From: Eledone cirrhosa
Lineage: Eukaryota; Mollusca; Cephalopoda; Octopoda; Eledonidae
Direction of reading: 5' to 3'
NCBI GenBank assembly: GCA_964016885.1
Contig: OZ024743.1
Location: 161,950,492 to 162,014,491 of the forward strand
Length of the DNA: 64,000 bases
Positions 24,101 to 29,075 of this stretch are shown here, one piece after another (position 1 is the first letter of the stretch; every line of letters begins with the position of its first letter). Below the pieces are notes generated by a model. The model had not been told where the DNA came from. It did no database searches and was given only the letters and a program-made list of their open reading frames with translations. The translations under genes and the position numbers were made by a program.

Positions 24101-26894
24101 TCACCGCCTCCGTCTCTCCTGCTCTCCCCATCTCTCATTATTATAAGCAAATGGGGGCCCATGTGCTGGCTGTCCCGTGCGCTTGGCAGACAGAATAAAG
24201 AAGGCGTTTCCTCGGAGGATGGATATGCACTGGAAGAGCCATTCCAGCTCGCAAGGCTCACACCTAGTAGCCAATTTTGCTGATGGTGGTGAGTAGGGAG
24301 GTGGTCCTCAGGCCAAGGACACCAGAAGTCTCCACTGCTACGGAGAGTGACCGATATTTGGAGAGTTTACTCTTTTTGGTCTGAAGTGTGGCAAAGCCTG
24401 GGTTAGTCGCAGGTTGCCACTGGAGAATGTCACTGCATGTGGCATCCCAAATGAGGGGTTTACCATTGTGGAATGGGAAGATGGTCTTGCCATCCTCTCG
24501 GTCCAGTGCCACCTGCTTGAGCTGGAAGAGGAAGCCTGCAGCATCCAAGCCATGCTTTATGACCTCATTGAGAGCAGCATGGCAGGGAAGGCAGCTAGCA
24601 CTGTAGCAACAAGACAGTAGGTGGAGGCTGAAAGAGTCTACGGTGGATCCGCAACAACATTTGTGTGGCTTGTAGATCAAGAGGCTGAGCCTCAGGGAAA
24701 CCCTGATTTGCAGACTATCATTATCCAGCTGCATGCCAGTTGAAAAGGAGTATAAGACATTGAGCTAGGTACTGATGTGGGGTTGTGAGGCCAAGTGAAA
24801 GGGTGCGAGGTGATACTTATCGAGCTGGTTGCTAGCTTGTCTGAGGCCATGTCGCATTGGATGGCATCCCAGATGCTTTTGGGGAATTTAATGTTTACAG
24901 GGGGAAGGGGAGGAGGGATGTCCACTGGGAGGAGTCCATGCCTGTTCCAAGTCTCGCTTGCGGCCTCGCGTTCCTCGACCACAGTGGGTTCTGTTGTGTT
25001 GTGGAGCACCCTGTTGATGAGGACATGGCAAGAGTTTACCGATGAAAAAAATGCAGACAAAGCCAGTGAGACCAGAGACCAAGGCCACAATTTTTAACTT
25101 AAGAGATAAAAAACAAACAGTCAATTAAATTGACCCAAGTTCTTGATTGGCATATTTCATCGATTTTAGAAAGATGAAAGTTGACAGGATTGCAACTTGA
25201 AACGAAAAGGGATGTAACTAGTTATTACAAGAAATTTTGCTTTCTTCACTACCAGTTCAGTTAATTCCTTAACCTTCTCCAATATTAATGTTAATACCAT
25301 ATTTTTTAAAGTGTTATATTATTATGTCAGACATTGATCATATATTTATGTTATTGCTAAGACGATCATAAGTTATATCTAACTAATATAATTGTTTAGA
25401 CAATTAGCAGCAATATTTGACCAATACAATCATATCTGCTCTAAATTGTTTTAATGAAAAGTTTCATTTGCAAACAGAATTGGTAGGGGACTGTGCAAAA
25501 TGTCCCTTTACATTTTGGCTTAAAATCTTACTGGTTTGATATACCTTTTTATCTCCACTGTAAATTTGTTTCCTGGTGCCTATATAAGAGATCAGTAGTT
25601 GTTGCATCTTGCATATTTTTATCTGTATCCCTGTGTGTTGTAAGAAGTGACTAAAAGGGGTGGTGTCAGGAACGGAATCCAGCTATAAAACATTGCCTCA
25701 AAAAGTTCTGTCCCAGTCATGCCAGCATGGAAAAGTCAATGTAAAAATGTTGATGATGATTGATCTTAGGAGTGCCACAGAAGGACATGTAGCAGCAAGT
25801 GTGTAACATAGTTTTGATTTTGGTTGACACTAATAATGATCTTGGATATTCTTATTTTTTTTACATCAGAATGAATAATAATAATTGTTTCTACTTTTGG
25901 CACAAGGCCATCAATTACCCAGTACATTACTGGTACTTTATTTTATCGACCCCGTAAGGATGAAAGGCAAAGTTAACCTCGGCGGGATTTGAACTAATAA
26001 TAATGCTGTTGTTCTTCCATTGCTTATTTCAGTATTAATGCTGTTGTTCTTCCATTGCTTATTTCAGTATTAATGCTGTTGTTCTTCCATTGCTTATTTC
26101 AGTATTAATGCTGTTGTTCTTCCATTGCTTATTTCAGTATTAATGCTGTTGTTCTTCCATTTGCTTATTTCAGATGAACAGTTTATTTTGAACAGAATTG
26201 CAGATTCAGCCATTGATATTTATGGAATGGTCAGTATTTTATCTCGGTCATCAAGATCTCTGGCTCAAAGACTTCCTTCTGCACAACATGAGAGTCTTAT
26301 CTGTAATATTTTCTGTGATGAGGTAGGTTTTTTTTCTCTAACTGCTCTCTCAGTTTTTATTTTCTCCACCTACATGAATGCAAAACATGTTCAGATTTCA
26401 CTGCAGTAAATGTATACAGAAAAATATGTATCAGATGGGCTTGGGTAGAGGTAATTTACAGTTTTTTGGTTCTGCTGAGTAGAGGTCTTGTAATAGTTAT
26501 ACCAGAGACAGTGAGAAGAAACAGTATGTCTTTAGAATAATGGTTGTTATGGCTGGGTGAGCTTTGGTTGGCTCTAAGTGTTGGTAAGATAGTTTTTAGT
26601 TGGTTGTAGTGATGGTGAATGAGTTTTTGAGTGATAATATTCTGTGAGTGAGTTTTTCAGTGCCAATAGTGCATTGGTGAGTCCTTCAGTGGCTGTAGTA
26701 TATACTTATGTATGTGTGTTACAATTTTTTTTAATTTCTAAATATTTTATATTCAGGCATATGAAAATGTGGAGAGAAAACTCAGAATTGCCAAAGACAT
26801 GGATTGTAAGAAAAATTTCCAGAAAATGACATTGTTATCACGGGACATTGTCGAGAGTGGCTGCGTAGCTGCAAAACATCCGCTGGGATTTTGA
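34..26894 (+). CDS. ACADVL: Very-long-chain acyl-CoA dehydrogenase, 5'-truncated by the window (16 exons joined)
   Basis: Joined exons: 34-142, 689-783, 2137-2268, 3941-4054, 5439-5524, 7057-7151, 8344-8447, 9982-10086, 10242-10328, 11681-11743, 14750-14851, 15630-15727, 16569-16641, 23844-23916, 26174-26322, 26757-26894. All internal introns are GT-AG and phases match, giving 540 residues then TGA. The enzyme is an FAD-dependent mitochondrial dehydrogenase that makes trans-2-enoyl-CoA from long acyl-CoAs and passes electrons to ETF. Seen in the translation: the N-terminal helical domain ([12 protein letters not shown]), the FAD/substrate loop [12 protein letters not shown] (about 99-110), WISNGG (about 134), [15 protein letters not shown], and the catalytic Glu in IFEGTND at residue 348, which corresponds to human Glu462 with an offset of about 114. 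The C-terminal extension (about 365-540) is the part that separates VLCAD and ACAD9 from shorter dehydrogenases and mediates inner-membrane association. The final HPLGF resembles the vertebrate VLCAD end, so ACADVL is preferred over ACAD9. The start codon and mitochondrial targeting peptide lie outside the window. Confidence 0.95.
143..688 (+). other. ACADVL intron, with a possible SINE head
   Basis: About 310-400 has a tRNA-like look, with GGTTCAAATCC at 391-401 resembling a pol III B box. The rest shows nothing I recognise. Confidence 0.4.
689..783 (+). CDS. ACADVL: ACADVL exon b
   Basis: Follows TATTTCAG and ends before GTAGAA. Completes the split Gly codon, then reads [17 protein letters not shown] and ITLGAHQ, a highly conserved VLCAD stretch lining the acyl pocket. 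Confidence 0.94.
784..2136 (+). other. ACADVL intron
   Basis: Nothing recognisable except the SINE domain at about 1801-1965 and a T-rich acceptor region. Confidence 0.6.
1801..1965 (+). repeat. Ceph-SINE-like copy, 3' part
   Basis: Has AGCACCCAGTCCACACTGTA, then GTTGGTGTTAGGAAGGGCAG, then CCATGCAAGTGTGGAAAAA and a decayed GAT-type tail. It is the conserved central domain plus tail, with no tRNA-like head. Confidence 0.75.
2137..2268 (+). CDS. ACADVL: ACADVL exon c, FAD-contact loop
   Basis: Exactly 44 codons between CATCAG and GTAAGT. Encodes [11 protein letters not shown], the lysine-rich turn, and [13 protein letters not shown], the loop that contacts the FAD isoalloxazine and the thioester in this family. 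Open reading continues into the intron only by chance. Confidence 0.95.
2640..2815 (-). repeat. Degenerate tRNA-derived SINE fragment
   Basis: On the - strand: a head-like part ending in GTTTAAATC and a body related to TTTGCTTTTCATCC followed by TAATCAAACAAAGTACC. Heavily diverged. Confidence 0.45.
3183..3345 (+). repeat. Ceph-SINE-like copy
   Basis: GTGGTTGGCATTAGGAAGGG, then ATCCAGGCATAGAAGCCATG, then GAGCATGGAAAACAGACAT and an ATGATGAGGATCATGATG tail. It abuts the reverse transcriptase fragment that follows. Confidence 0.75.
3330..3885 (-). mobile_element. CR1/Jockey-like LINE fragment (reverse transcriptase palm)
   Basis: The - strand reads RT motif A ([10 protein letters not shown]), then [16 protein letters not shown], then [13 protein letters not shown], then FADDSKL (catalytic Asp pair) and [15 protein letters not shown]. 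This order and the FADD box fit CR1/Jockey-group non-LTR retrotransposons. A TAA replaces the expected Gln codon before DTVLDPLLF, and the reading frame shifts after NRGYTANP. It is a dead internal piece inside an ACADVL intron. Confidence 0.85.
3941..4054 (+). CDS. ACADVL: ACADVL exon d, beta domain
   Basis: Thirty-eight codons between ATTTTTAG and GTTTGT. Encodes [24 protein letters not shown] and IFTVFAQ. The W-I-S-N segment packs on the flavin in known family structures. Confidence 0.94.
4055..5438 (+). other. ACADVL intron with unclassified repeats
   Basis: About 4150-4480 shares a short - strand motif (TACTACAATGG with flanks) with 16130-16400 and weakly with 8890-9240, so a shared repeat family is likely. 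About 4540-4700 resembles the end of another dispersed element. 4700-5438 is AT-rich with nothing recognised. Confidence 0.35.
5439..5524 (+). CDS. ACADVL: ACADVL exon e
   Basis: Between GTTTTCAG and GTAAGT; phase 2 at its end. Encodes [15 protein letters not shown] and [12 protein letters not shown], the outer beta-strands. Confidence 0.92.
5935..6150 (+). repeat. tRNA-derived SINE
   Basis: B-box-like GTTTCAAATCCTG, then AACTTTGCCTTTCACCTTCC, AATAAAGTACTGGGATTGG, and GTTGGCCTTATACCTAAAT. All parts of the family are in order, with a diverged head. Confidence 0.75.
6190..6495 (+). repeat. Ceph-SINE-like copy, diverged
   Basis: Ends in CCAGCCCATGCAAGCATGGA, then AAACATGTAAAATGATGATG and an AT run. 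The upstream body is diverged and its start is uncertain. Confidence 0.55.
6548..6680. repeat. AT-rich simple repeat
   Basis: Runs of TA dinucleotides with TTTAATAAATAATAT interruptions. Confidence 0.8.
7057..7151 (+). CDS. ACADVL: ACADVL exon f
   Basis: Between CTATTGTAG and GTAAAT. Completes a His codon and reads [19 protein letters not shown], ending in VPKENLLG, the end of the beta domain. Confidence 0.94.
7930..8135 (+). repeat. tRNA-derived SINE
   Basis: B box GAGTTCAAATCCTGCCAAAG, then CAATTTTGTGTTTCATCC and GGTTGATAAAGTGCCAGTC. The surrounding intron (7152-8343) otherwise shows nothing. Confidence 0.75.
8344..8447 (+). CDS. ACADVL: ACADVL exon g
   Basis: Between TTTTCAG and GTAAGT. 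Reads [20 protein letters not shown] then the Ala/Gly helix with Cys residues ([15 protein letters not shown]), the start of the C-terminal helical domain. Confidence 0.94.
8530..8650 (-). repeat. tRNA-derived SINE fragment
   Basis: The + strand shows TATTTTATTGACCTTGGAAG then GATGAAAGACAAAGTAATTT, the reverse complement of the family body. A second short - strand scrap lies at 9360-9410. Confidence 0.6.
8650..9981 (+). other. Rest of ACADVL intron
   Basis: 8890-9240 may belong to the same family as 4150-4480. GT/TG-rich DNA lies at 9540-9620. No coding signal was seen. Confidence 0.4.
9982..10086 (+). CDS. ACADVL: ACADVL exon h
   Basis: Thirty-five codons between GCATTTAG and [24 protein letters not shown] and [16 protein letters not shown]. 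The RTQFG arginine contacts the FAD pyrophosphate of the neighbouring subunit in the family. Confidence 0.95.
10242..10328 (+). CDS. ACADVL: ACADVL exon i
   Basis: Twenty-nine codons between TTTTCCAG and [24 protein letters not shown], then [10 protein letters not shown], the helix that carries part of the dimer interface. Confidence 0.94.
10329..11680 (+). other. ACADVL intron
   Basis: 10440-10880 is unclassified. A short TA run lies at 10892-10911, and a SINE at 11310-11520. Nothing else is recognised. Confidence 0.5.
11310..11525 (+). repeat. tRNA-derived SINE
   Basis: The head reads AATTTGGCAGAATTAGTAGA (box-A region), with B box AGAGTTCAAATCGCAT, then CAACTTTGCTTTTCATTC and GCTGGCCTTGTGCCTAAAC. 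Nearly full length. Confidence 0.8.
11681..11743 (+). CDS. ACADVL: ACADVL exon j
   Basis: Short 21-codon exon between TCCAATCAG and [26 protein letters not shown]. The GGMGY turn is an FAD-binding signature. Confidence 0.94.
11950..12480 (-). repeat. Ceph-SINE-type end fragment and unclassified repeat
   Basis: TTTTATGTCATTTTTCCATG marks a - strand 3' end. The following 400 bases look repeat-derived but I cannot name them. Confidence 0.35.
12482..13022 (-). repeat. Ceph-SINE with tandemly repeated central domain
   Basis: The - strand 3' end is at the ATCATCATC run near 12490. Upstream of it, a unit of about 125-130 bp is repeated about three times (starts near 12660, 12790 and 12915). Each repeats ACTGAAGGG, CAAGC then CTGGATGCC and CACTTTACAG...TGT. 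Confidence 0.7.
13190..13740. repeat. Inverted flanks around a nested repeat
   Basis: About 13255-13300 (GGTAAAGGAATTGAACTATC) recurs reversed near 13655-13690. Between them lie a TA/ATC run (13390-13429) and a - strand SINE-type body. GTATTGAGTACCTTACT at the left is shared with the flank of the foldback at 27355-27480. Confidence 0.5.
13916..14489 (+). mobile_element. Probable non-autonomous Helitron
   Basis: Starts TCTATATATATAAAACTGAG and continues with ATGTCTGTCTG, as Helitron 5' ends do. It finishes with a hairpin CCCGTG-CAA-CACTGGG about 10 bases before the terminal CTAG at 14486-14489, followed by T. There is no Rep/helicase coding. An internal 31-bp segment (CGCGCCCTTATAATATCTGT...) occurs twice, at about 14140 and 14217. 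The first base could instead be 13913. Confidence 0.7.
14750..14851 (+). CDS. ACADVL: ACADVL exon k, catalytic Glu
   Basis: Thirty-four codons between AATATAG and GTGAGA. Contains [19 protein letters not shown]; the Glu of FEGTND (residue 348) aligns with the catalytic base that abstracts the alpha proton of acyl-CoA. Confidence 0.96.
14868..15305 (-). repeat. Near full-length composite SINE
   Basis: Read on the - strand: a tRNA-like head ending near 15305 (GGCATATGGCCTAGTGGTAA), ATGTCATGGGTTCAATCCC, then TGCTCCAGTATAATCAGC and CCTGCAATGGACTGGCATCC. It continues with the GTTGGTGTAAGAAAGGGCAT domain and a GAT tail at 14868. The head, body and tail order makes this one unit. Confidence 0.8.
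15330..15605 (-). repeat. SINE-related repeat copies
   Basis: CTAAAGATTCCTCTCTA and CACTTTACAGAGTGTGTACT recur, as in the 12.6-13.0 kb array. It sits directly upstream of exon l. Confidence 0.55.
15630..15727 (+). CDS. ACADVL: ACADVL exon l, C-terminal extension
   Basis: Between CATTTCAG and GTTTGT, ending in a split Arg codon. Reads [16 protein letters not shown] then [14 protein letters not shown], the beginning of the extra C-terminal domain of VLCAD/ACAD9. Confidence 0.92.
15728..16568 (+). other. ACADVL intron with SINE scrap
   Basis: 15815-15925 is a diverged SINE body (GTCCAAATCCTCTGAGAATT then GACTTTGCCTTTCATTCTTT). 16130-16400 carries the shared unclassified repeat noted at 4150-4480. 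Confidence 0.5.
16569..16641 (+). CDS. ACADVL: ACADVL exon m
   Basis: Between ATTTTCAG and GTTGGT. Reads [20 protein letters not shown], matching the SLSGLVHPEL region of vertebrate VLCAD. A 7.2-kb intron follows. Confidence 0.92.
16642..19720 (+). other. First part of the 7.2-kb ACADVL intron
   Basis: Contains a SINE domain at 17640-17850 (+ strand; CATCCAGCCATAGAAAGC) and CA/CT-rich low-complexity DNA at 18730-19290. The rest shows no exon-like coding. Confidence 0.5.
19875..19917 (-). ncRNA. Hammerhead-ribozyme-like motif, left PLE arm
   Basis: The - strand copy of the motif in the inverted arm. Core CTGAAGA, stem II GTCACA/TGTGAC and GAAA are all kept. The loop is GAATG instead of TAATG, and stem I is 4 bp (GTCA/TGAC) rather than 3. 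Confidence 0.5.
20640..21547 (+). pseudogene. Penelope-like reverse transcriptase remnant
   Basis: Frame pieces: [18 protein letters not shown] and [12 protein letters not shown], then (shifted) [16 protein letters not shown] and [14 protein letters not shown] with the catalytic YVDD. Next come [17 protein letters not shown], then from 21158 [18 protein letters not shown] through the thumb region to TTPRGE and TAA. The N-terminal RT motifs are missing, so it cannot be functional. Confidence 0.8.
21548..22051 (+). pseudogene. GIY-YIG endonuclease domain of the Penelope-like element
   Basis: In the same frame as the RT piece that ends at the TAA (21545-21547). Reads [19 protein letters not shown] (a Cys cluster), [12 protein letters not shown], then [19 protein letters not shown], the GIY-YIG core with its conserved Gly and following Arg/Glu-rich helix. 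It ends TTYN and TAA near 22051. This domain nicks target DNA for insertion. It is intact apart from being separated from RT by the stop. Confidence 0.82.
22250..22292 (+). ncRNA. Hammerhead-ribozyme-like motif, right PLE arm
   Basis: Stem I TCA/TGA; core CTGAAGA (22254-22260); one extra G; stem II GTCACA/TGTGAC with loop TAATG; GAAA (22279-22282); stem III AG/CT with a 2-base loop; then T as the base before the predicted cleavage between 22288 and 22289. PLE ends are known to carry minimal type-I hammerheads with tiny stem III. The extra G after the core and the 3-bp stem I weaken the case. Confidence 0.5.
22453..22745 (-). repeat. Ceph-SINE-like copy with ATC-run tail
   Basis: The + strand shows the ATC run at 22453-22470, then CGTTTAACGTCCATGTTCCA, ATGCCCTTCCTAACACCAAC and CATTACAGCGTGGACTGTG. 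The tail is at the left, so the element is on the - strand. It starts immediately beside the right PLE arm. Confidence 0.75.
22948..23350 (+). repeat. Full-length composite SINE with tRNA-like head
   Basis: Head GGCACATGGCTTAGTGGTTA with box A, then GGTTGTGAGCTCAATCC (box B) and CTTGAGCAAGACACTTTATT. The AAAAAGCACCCAGCACT piece is duplicated, followed by GTTGGTGTTAGGAAGGGCAT and a (GAT)n tail at 23328-23350. Confidence 0.85.
23844..23916 (+). CDS. ACADVL: ACADVL exon n
   Basis: Between TCTATTTAG and GTAAGG. Reads [20 protein letters not shown] then KKII and the first base of a codon completed in the next exon. Confidence 0.9.
24008..24051. repeat. Perfect 21-bp inverted repeat (hairpin)
   Basis: 24008-24028 and 24031-24051 are exact reverse complements (outer GGTGTGGTAAATAAA) with only TG between. 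It borders the retroelement fragment that follows. Confidence 0.85.
24055..25105 (-). mobile_element. Retroelement polyprotein C-terminal fragment (RLE-like)
   Basis: The - strand frame 24734-24264 reads [18 protein letters not shown] and then [16 protein letters not shown], followed by [17 protein letters not shown]. An upstream frame (25090-24692) has [17 protein letters not shown]. The order (His/Cys segment, Arg/His helix, WD-x-TC, then a Lys helix) resembles the PD-(D/E)XK-type endonuclease tail of some RT-encoding elements. I am confident it is retroelement-derived but not of the clade. It is frameshifted between 24692 and 24734. The DNA here is more GC-rich than the surrounding intron. 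Confidence 0.6.
25640..25765 (+). repeat. Ceph-SINE-like copy
   Basis: GGGTGGTGTCAGGAACGGAA, then TCCAGCTATAAAACATTGCC, then GCCAGCATGGAAAAGTCAA and an ATGATGATTGAT tail. 25100-25640 upstream shows nothing recognisable. Confidence 0.7.
25888..26000 (-). repeat. tRNA-derived SINE, 3' part
   Basis: Reverse complement of the family body (GGTACTTTATTTTATCGACC; GATGAAAGGCAAAGTTAACC) through the B box GGCGGGATTTGAACTAA. The head is lost. It ends exactly where the splice-acceptor tandem array begins. Confidence 0.85.
26001..26173 (+). repeat. Five tandem 35-bp copies of the exon-o 3' splice site
   Basis: Units start at 26001, 26036, 26071, 26106 and 26141. Each carries TATTAATGCTG (a plausible branch site), a pyrimidine run and the acceptor CTTCCATTGCTTATTTCAG. 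The AGs lie at 26031-32, 26066-67, 26101-02, 26136-37 and 26172-73. The last unit has one extra T and is 36 bp long. Only the last AG gives the conserved protein, but the fourth is exactly 36 bases upstream and stays in frame. Confidence 0.95.
26174..26322 (+). CDS. ACADVL: ACADVL exon o
   Basis: Between CTTATTTCAG and GTAGGT. Reads [31 protein letters not shown], and [12 protein letters not shown]. Its 3' splice site is the last of five tandem copies (26,001-26,173), and the next one upstream would also be in frame. Confidence 0.93.
26323..26756 (+). other. Last ACADVL intron
   Basis: G/T-rich with several TGAGTGAGTTTTTCAGTG-like echoes at 26560-26690. No repeat family or coding was recognised. 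Confidence 0.5.
26757..26894 (+). CDS. ACADVL: ACADVL terminal exon p with stop
   Basis: Starts after ATATTCAG; 45 codons and TGA at 26892-26894. Reads [15 protein letters not shown] and ends [13 protein letters not shown], the same ending style as vertebrate VLCAD. The segment 26819-26881 has a diverged inverted copy at 29267-29327. Confidence 0.94.
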   Translation, partial: AYENVERKLRIAKDMDCKKNFQKMTLLSRDIVESGCVAAKHPLGF

Positions 26895-27020
26895 TGAAGA
26901 TTTTTACTATTTAATGAATCTTTTTTTAAAGAAAAATGTAATCTTATCCATTTTTTTTTTTTGTTTTTGTAATTAAGTAAAAATCTAATTAAATGAAATA
27001 AAGAGAAATCCTTCATCTTT
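26895..27020 (+). terminator. ACADVL 3' UTR with poly(A) signal
   Basis: AATAAA stands at 26997-27002, about 100 bases after the stop, in an A/T-rich 3' UTR. Cleavage is expected within roughly 10-30 bases downstream. Confidence 0.75.
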
Positions 27021-27161
27021 TATTTTGGATCTAACGAAAAGTATGGAATTTCTCTACTGAATAATCAAAGTGCATAAACTTCTATTTACACACATAAAGC
27101 ATGCATGTATGTGTCTATACATGCACATATCTGTGTGTGTGTATATATATATATATGTTTT

Positions 27162-27307
27162 ATTATGGCTAAGAGGCAAGTCTTGTTAATCTGGAGTTTC
27201 ACCTGTGTACTCACAAAATCATCAAACATGGCTCAGTCTTGTTTGATGATCCCATTAGTACACAGTTGAAACTTCCAAGTAACAAGACTCATCACTTTAC
27301 CCATAAT
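27162..27307. repeat. Imperfect foldback element with hammerhead-like arm
   Basis: The left arm 27162-27228 and right arm 27240-27307 are reverse complements with several differences around an 11-base loop. On the + strand, 27236-27288 can be drawn as a hammerhead: stem I GTCTTGT/ACAAGAC (7 bp), core TTGATGA (consensus first base C is T), GAAA at 27268-27271, stem III ACTT/AAGT with a 2-base loop, then A. Confidence 0.75.
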
Positions 27308-27354
27308 ACAGGCTACATTATTCTCACATCTGTCAGTATCACAGATATATATAT

Positions 27355-27480
27355 AAGTTTTAATATAGATGAGATTCTACAGGACTAGAACTGTTTCATT
27401 CTTTAGAAATCATCAGGAATGATGATTTCTAAAGAATGAAACAGTTCTAGTCCTGTAGAATCTCATCTATATTAAAACTT
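27355..27480. repeat. Perfect 59-bp-arm palindrome (foldback)
   Basis: 27355-27413 and 27422-27480 are exact reverse complements separated by the 8-base loop CAGGAATG. With no mismatch in 59 pairs, it is either young or kept identical by gene conversion. Confidence 0.92.
27373..27421 (-). ncRNA. Hammerhead-ribozyme-like motif in the palindrome
   Basis: On the - strand from 27421 downward: stem I ATTC/GAAT (4 bp), core CTGATGA (27416-27410), stem II TTCT/AGAA behind a T-T pair, GAAA (27397-27394), stem III ACAG/CTGT, and A (27378) as the base before the predicted cleavage. Every invariant base is present. The + strand arm has ATGATGA instead of the core and lacks stem I. Confidence 0.6.
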
Positions 27481-27560
27481 TTATACTCTGCTATGTATTG
27501 AGTACCTTACTGTGGTTACCTCCGTTCAACCCGAAATAACTTACCTTATATATATATATA

Positions 27561-27700
27561 TAAAAAGCACCCAGCACTCACTGTAAATGAGGTTGGTATT
27601 AGGAAGGGCATCCAGCTGTAGAAATCAAGCCAGAATCAGTTCCCGTCCCATCCTTGCAAGCAGGGAAAGGTGGACGTAAAATGAGATGATGATGATTATA
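27561..27700 (+). repeat. Ceph-SINE-like copy, 3' part
   Basis: AAAAAGCACCCAGCACTCAC, then GTTGGTATTAGGAAGGGCAT, then CCTTGCAAGCAGGGAAAGG and an ATGATGATGATT tail. Confidence 0.85.
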
Positions 27701-27844
27701 CACACACATTGTTTGATAATTAGGGAATACAATTTCATCACTTTTCAGTTTAACTCCACCATCTTTTGTAAATGACCCCCACATCGCCGACTATAAGTGA
27801 TGATACTTAAACCACAACACTACAGACTGTCAGTGAAGTTACTA

Positions 27845-28680
27845 TATTTCCACAATGCCACCACAGACTGTCTGTGAAGAGACTGTGATCGCTCAACACC
27901 ACAGACTATCAGTGGAGTTGGTGTGTTCCCACAACACCACAGACCATTAGTGAAGTTTGTGTGTTCCCACAACACCACAGACCATTAGTGAAGTATGTAT
28001 GTTCCCACAACACCACAGACCATTAGTGAAGTTGGTGTGTTCCCACAACACCACAGACCATTAGTGAAGTTTGTGTGTTCCCACAACACCACAGGCTGTC
28101 AGTGGAGTTGGTGTGTTCCCACAACACCACAGACCATTAGTGAAGTTGGTGTGTTCCCACAACACCACAGACCATTAGTGAAGTTTGTGTGTTTCCACAA
28201 CACCACAGGCTGTCAGTGGAGTTGGTGTGTTCCCACAACACCACAGACCATTAGTGAAGTATGTATGTTCCCACAACTCCACAGACCATTAGTGAAGTTT
28301 GTGTGTTCCCACAACACCACAGACCATTAGTGAAGTTTGTGTGTTCCCACAACACCACAGGCTGTCAGTGGAGTTGGTGTGTTCCCACAACACCACAGAC
28401 CATTAGTGAAGTTTGTGTGTTCCTACAACACCACAGACCATTAGTGAAGTTTGTGTGTTCCCACAACACCACAGGCTGTCAGTGGAGTTGGTGTGTTCCC
28501 ACAACACCACAGACCATTAGTGAAGTTTGTGTGTTCCCACAACACCACAGGCTGTCAGTGAAGTTGGTGTGTTTCCACAACACTACAGACATTAGTGAAG
28601 TTTGTGTGTTTCCACAACACTACAGACCATCAGTGATGAGGCTGTGTTCTCACAATATCACAGACCAACAACAATGATAG
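27845..28680 (+). repeat. 38-bp minisatellite, about 21 units
   Basis: The unit begins GTGTGTTCCCACAACACCAC and continues with either ACCATTAGTGAAGTTT (type A) or GGCTGTCAGTGGAGTTGG (type B). Unit starts are 38 bp apart (27921, 27959, 27997, and on). The middle is ordered B-A-A, giving 114-bp higher-order repeats. Ends are more diverged. The long + strand open frames here are a by-product of a stop-free repeat. Confidence 0.95.
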
Positions 28681-29075
28681 TGCGTTTCCACATCACAAAC
28701 CAGCAGGTGAAAATTAAAATGACTAAATATGGTAATATTTTTGTTTCAATTTGTACTTTTGTAAATATAAAAATCAAACCGTTATTATCTCAAAAACAAT
28801 TTTATAATATATCTGCTGTAATTGATTTTTTCCAGTAAAATTTCTTTAAAAATGTTTCAATTATTTGATTATGCTTCAATTAAGCTATTTTTTTCTGTTG
28901 TCCAAATATTCTTTTCAATTTTTTCTTTAATATTTGATAAAACTAAGATATTTTTATGAACTGAAATTGAATTTAAATCAAAAATATTTTGAAATGGCAA
29001 TTCCAGTTAAAAATGATTGCATTTTATTTCAATTCAAGACAATTTCTCAGTTTTATCTTGATCCTCATCTTTTTC
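28680..29075. other. AT-rich, nothing recognised
   Basis: Low-complexity A/T DNA with no coding, repeat or structural signal that I can support. Confidence 0.6.

Noticed and set aside
24338..25124. Additional plus- and minus-strand frames at 24.4-25.1 kb
   Set aside because: Overlapping frames on both strands reflect the higher GC content; only the minus-strand pair with WDATC has family resemblance.
34..26894. ACAD9 instead of ACADVL
   Set aside because: The closing HPLGF and the [10 protein letters not shown] region look like VLCAD; a tree would settle it, since the two are close paralogues.
27995..28677. Open frames of 111 and 138 codons as a repetitive protein
   Set aside because: They come from a stop-free 38-bp minisatellite; frame follows the repeat and there are no splice or start signals.
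27845..28680. CRISPR-like array
   Set aside because: Units are contiguous with no unique spacers, and the DNA is eukaryotic.
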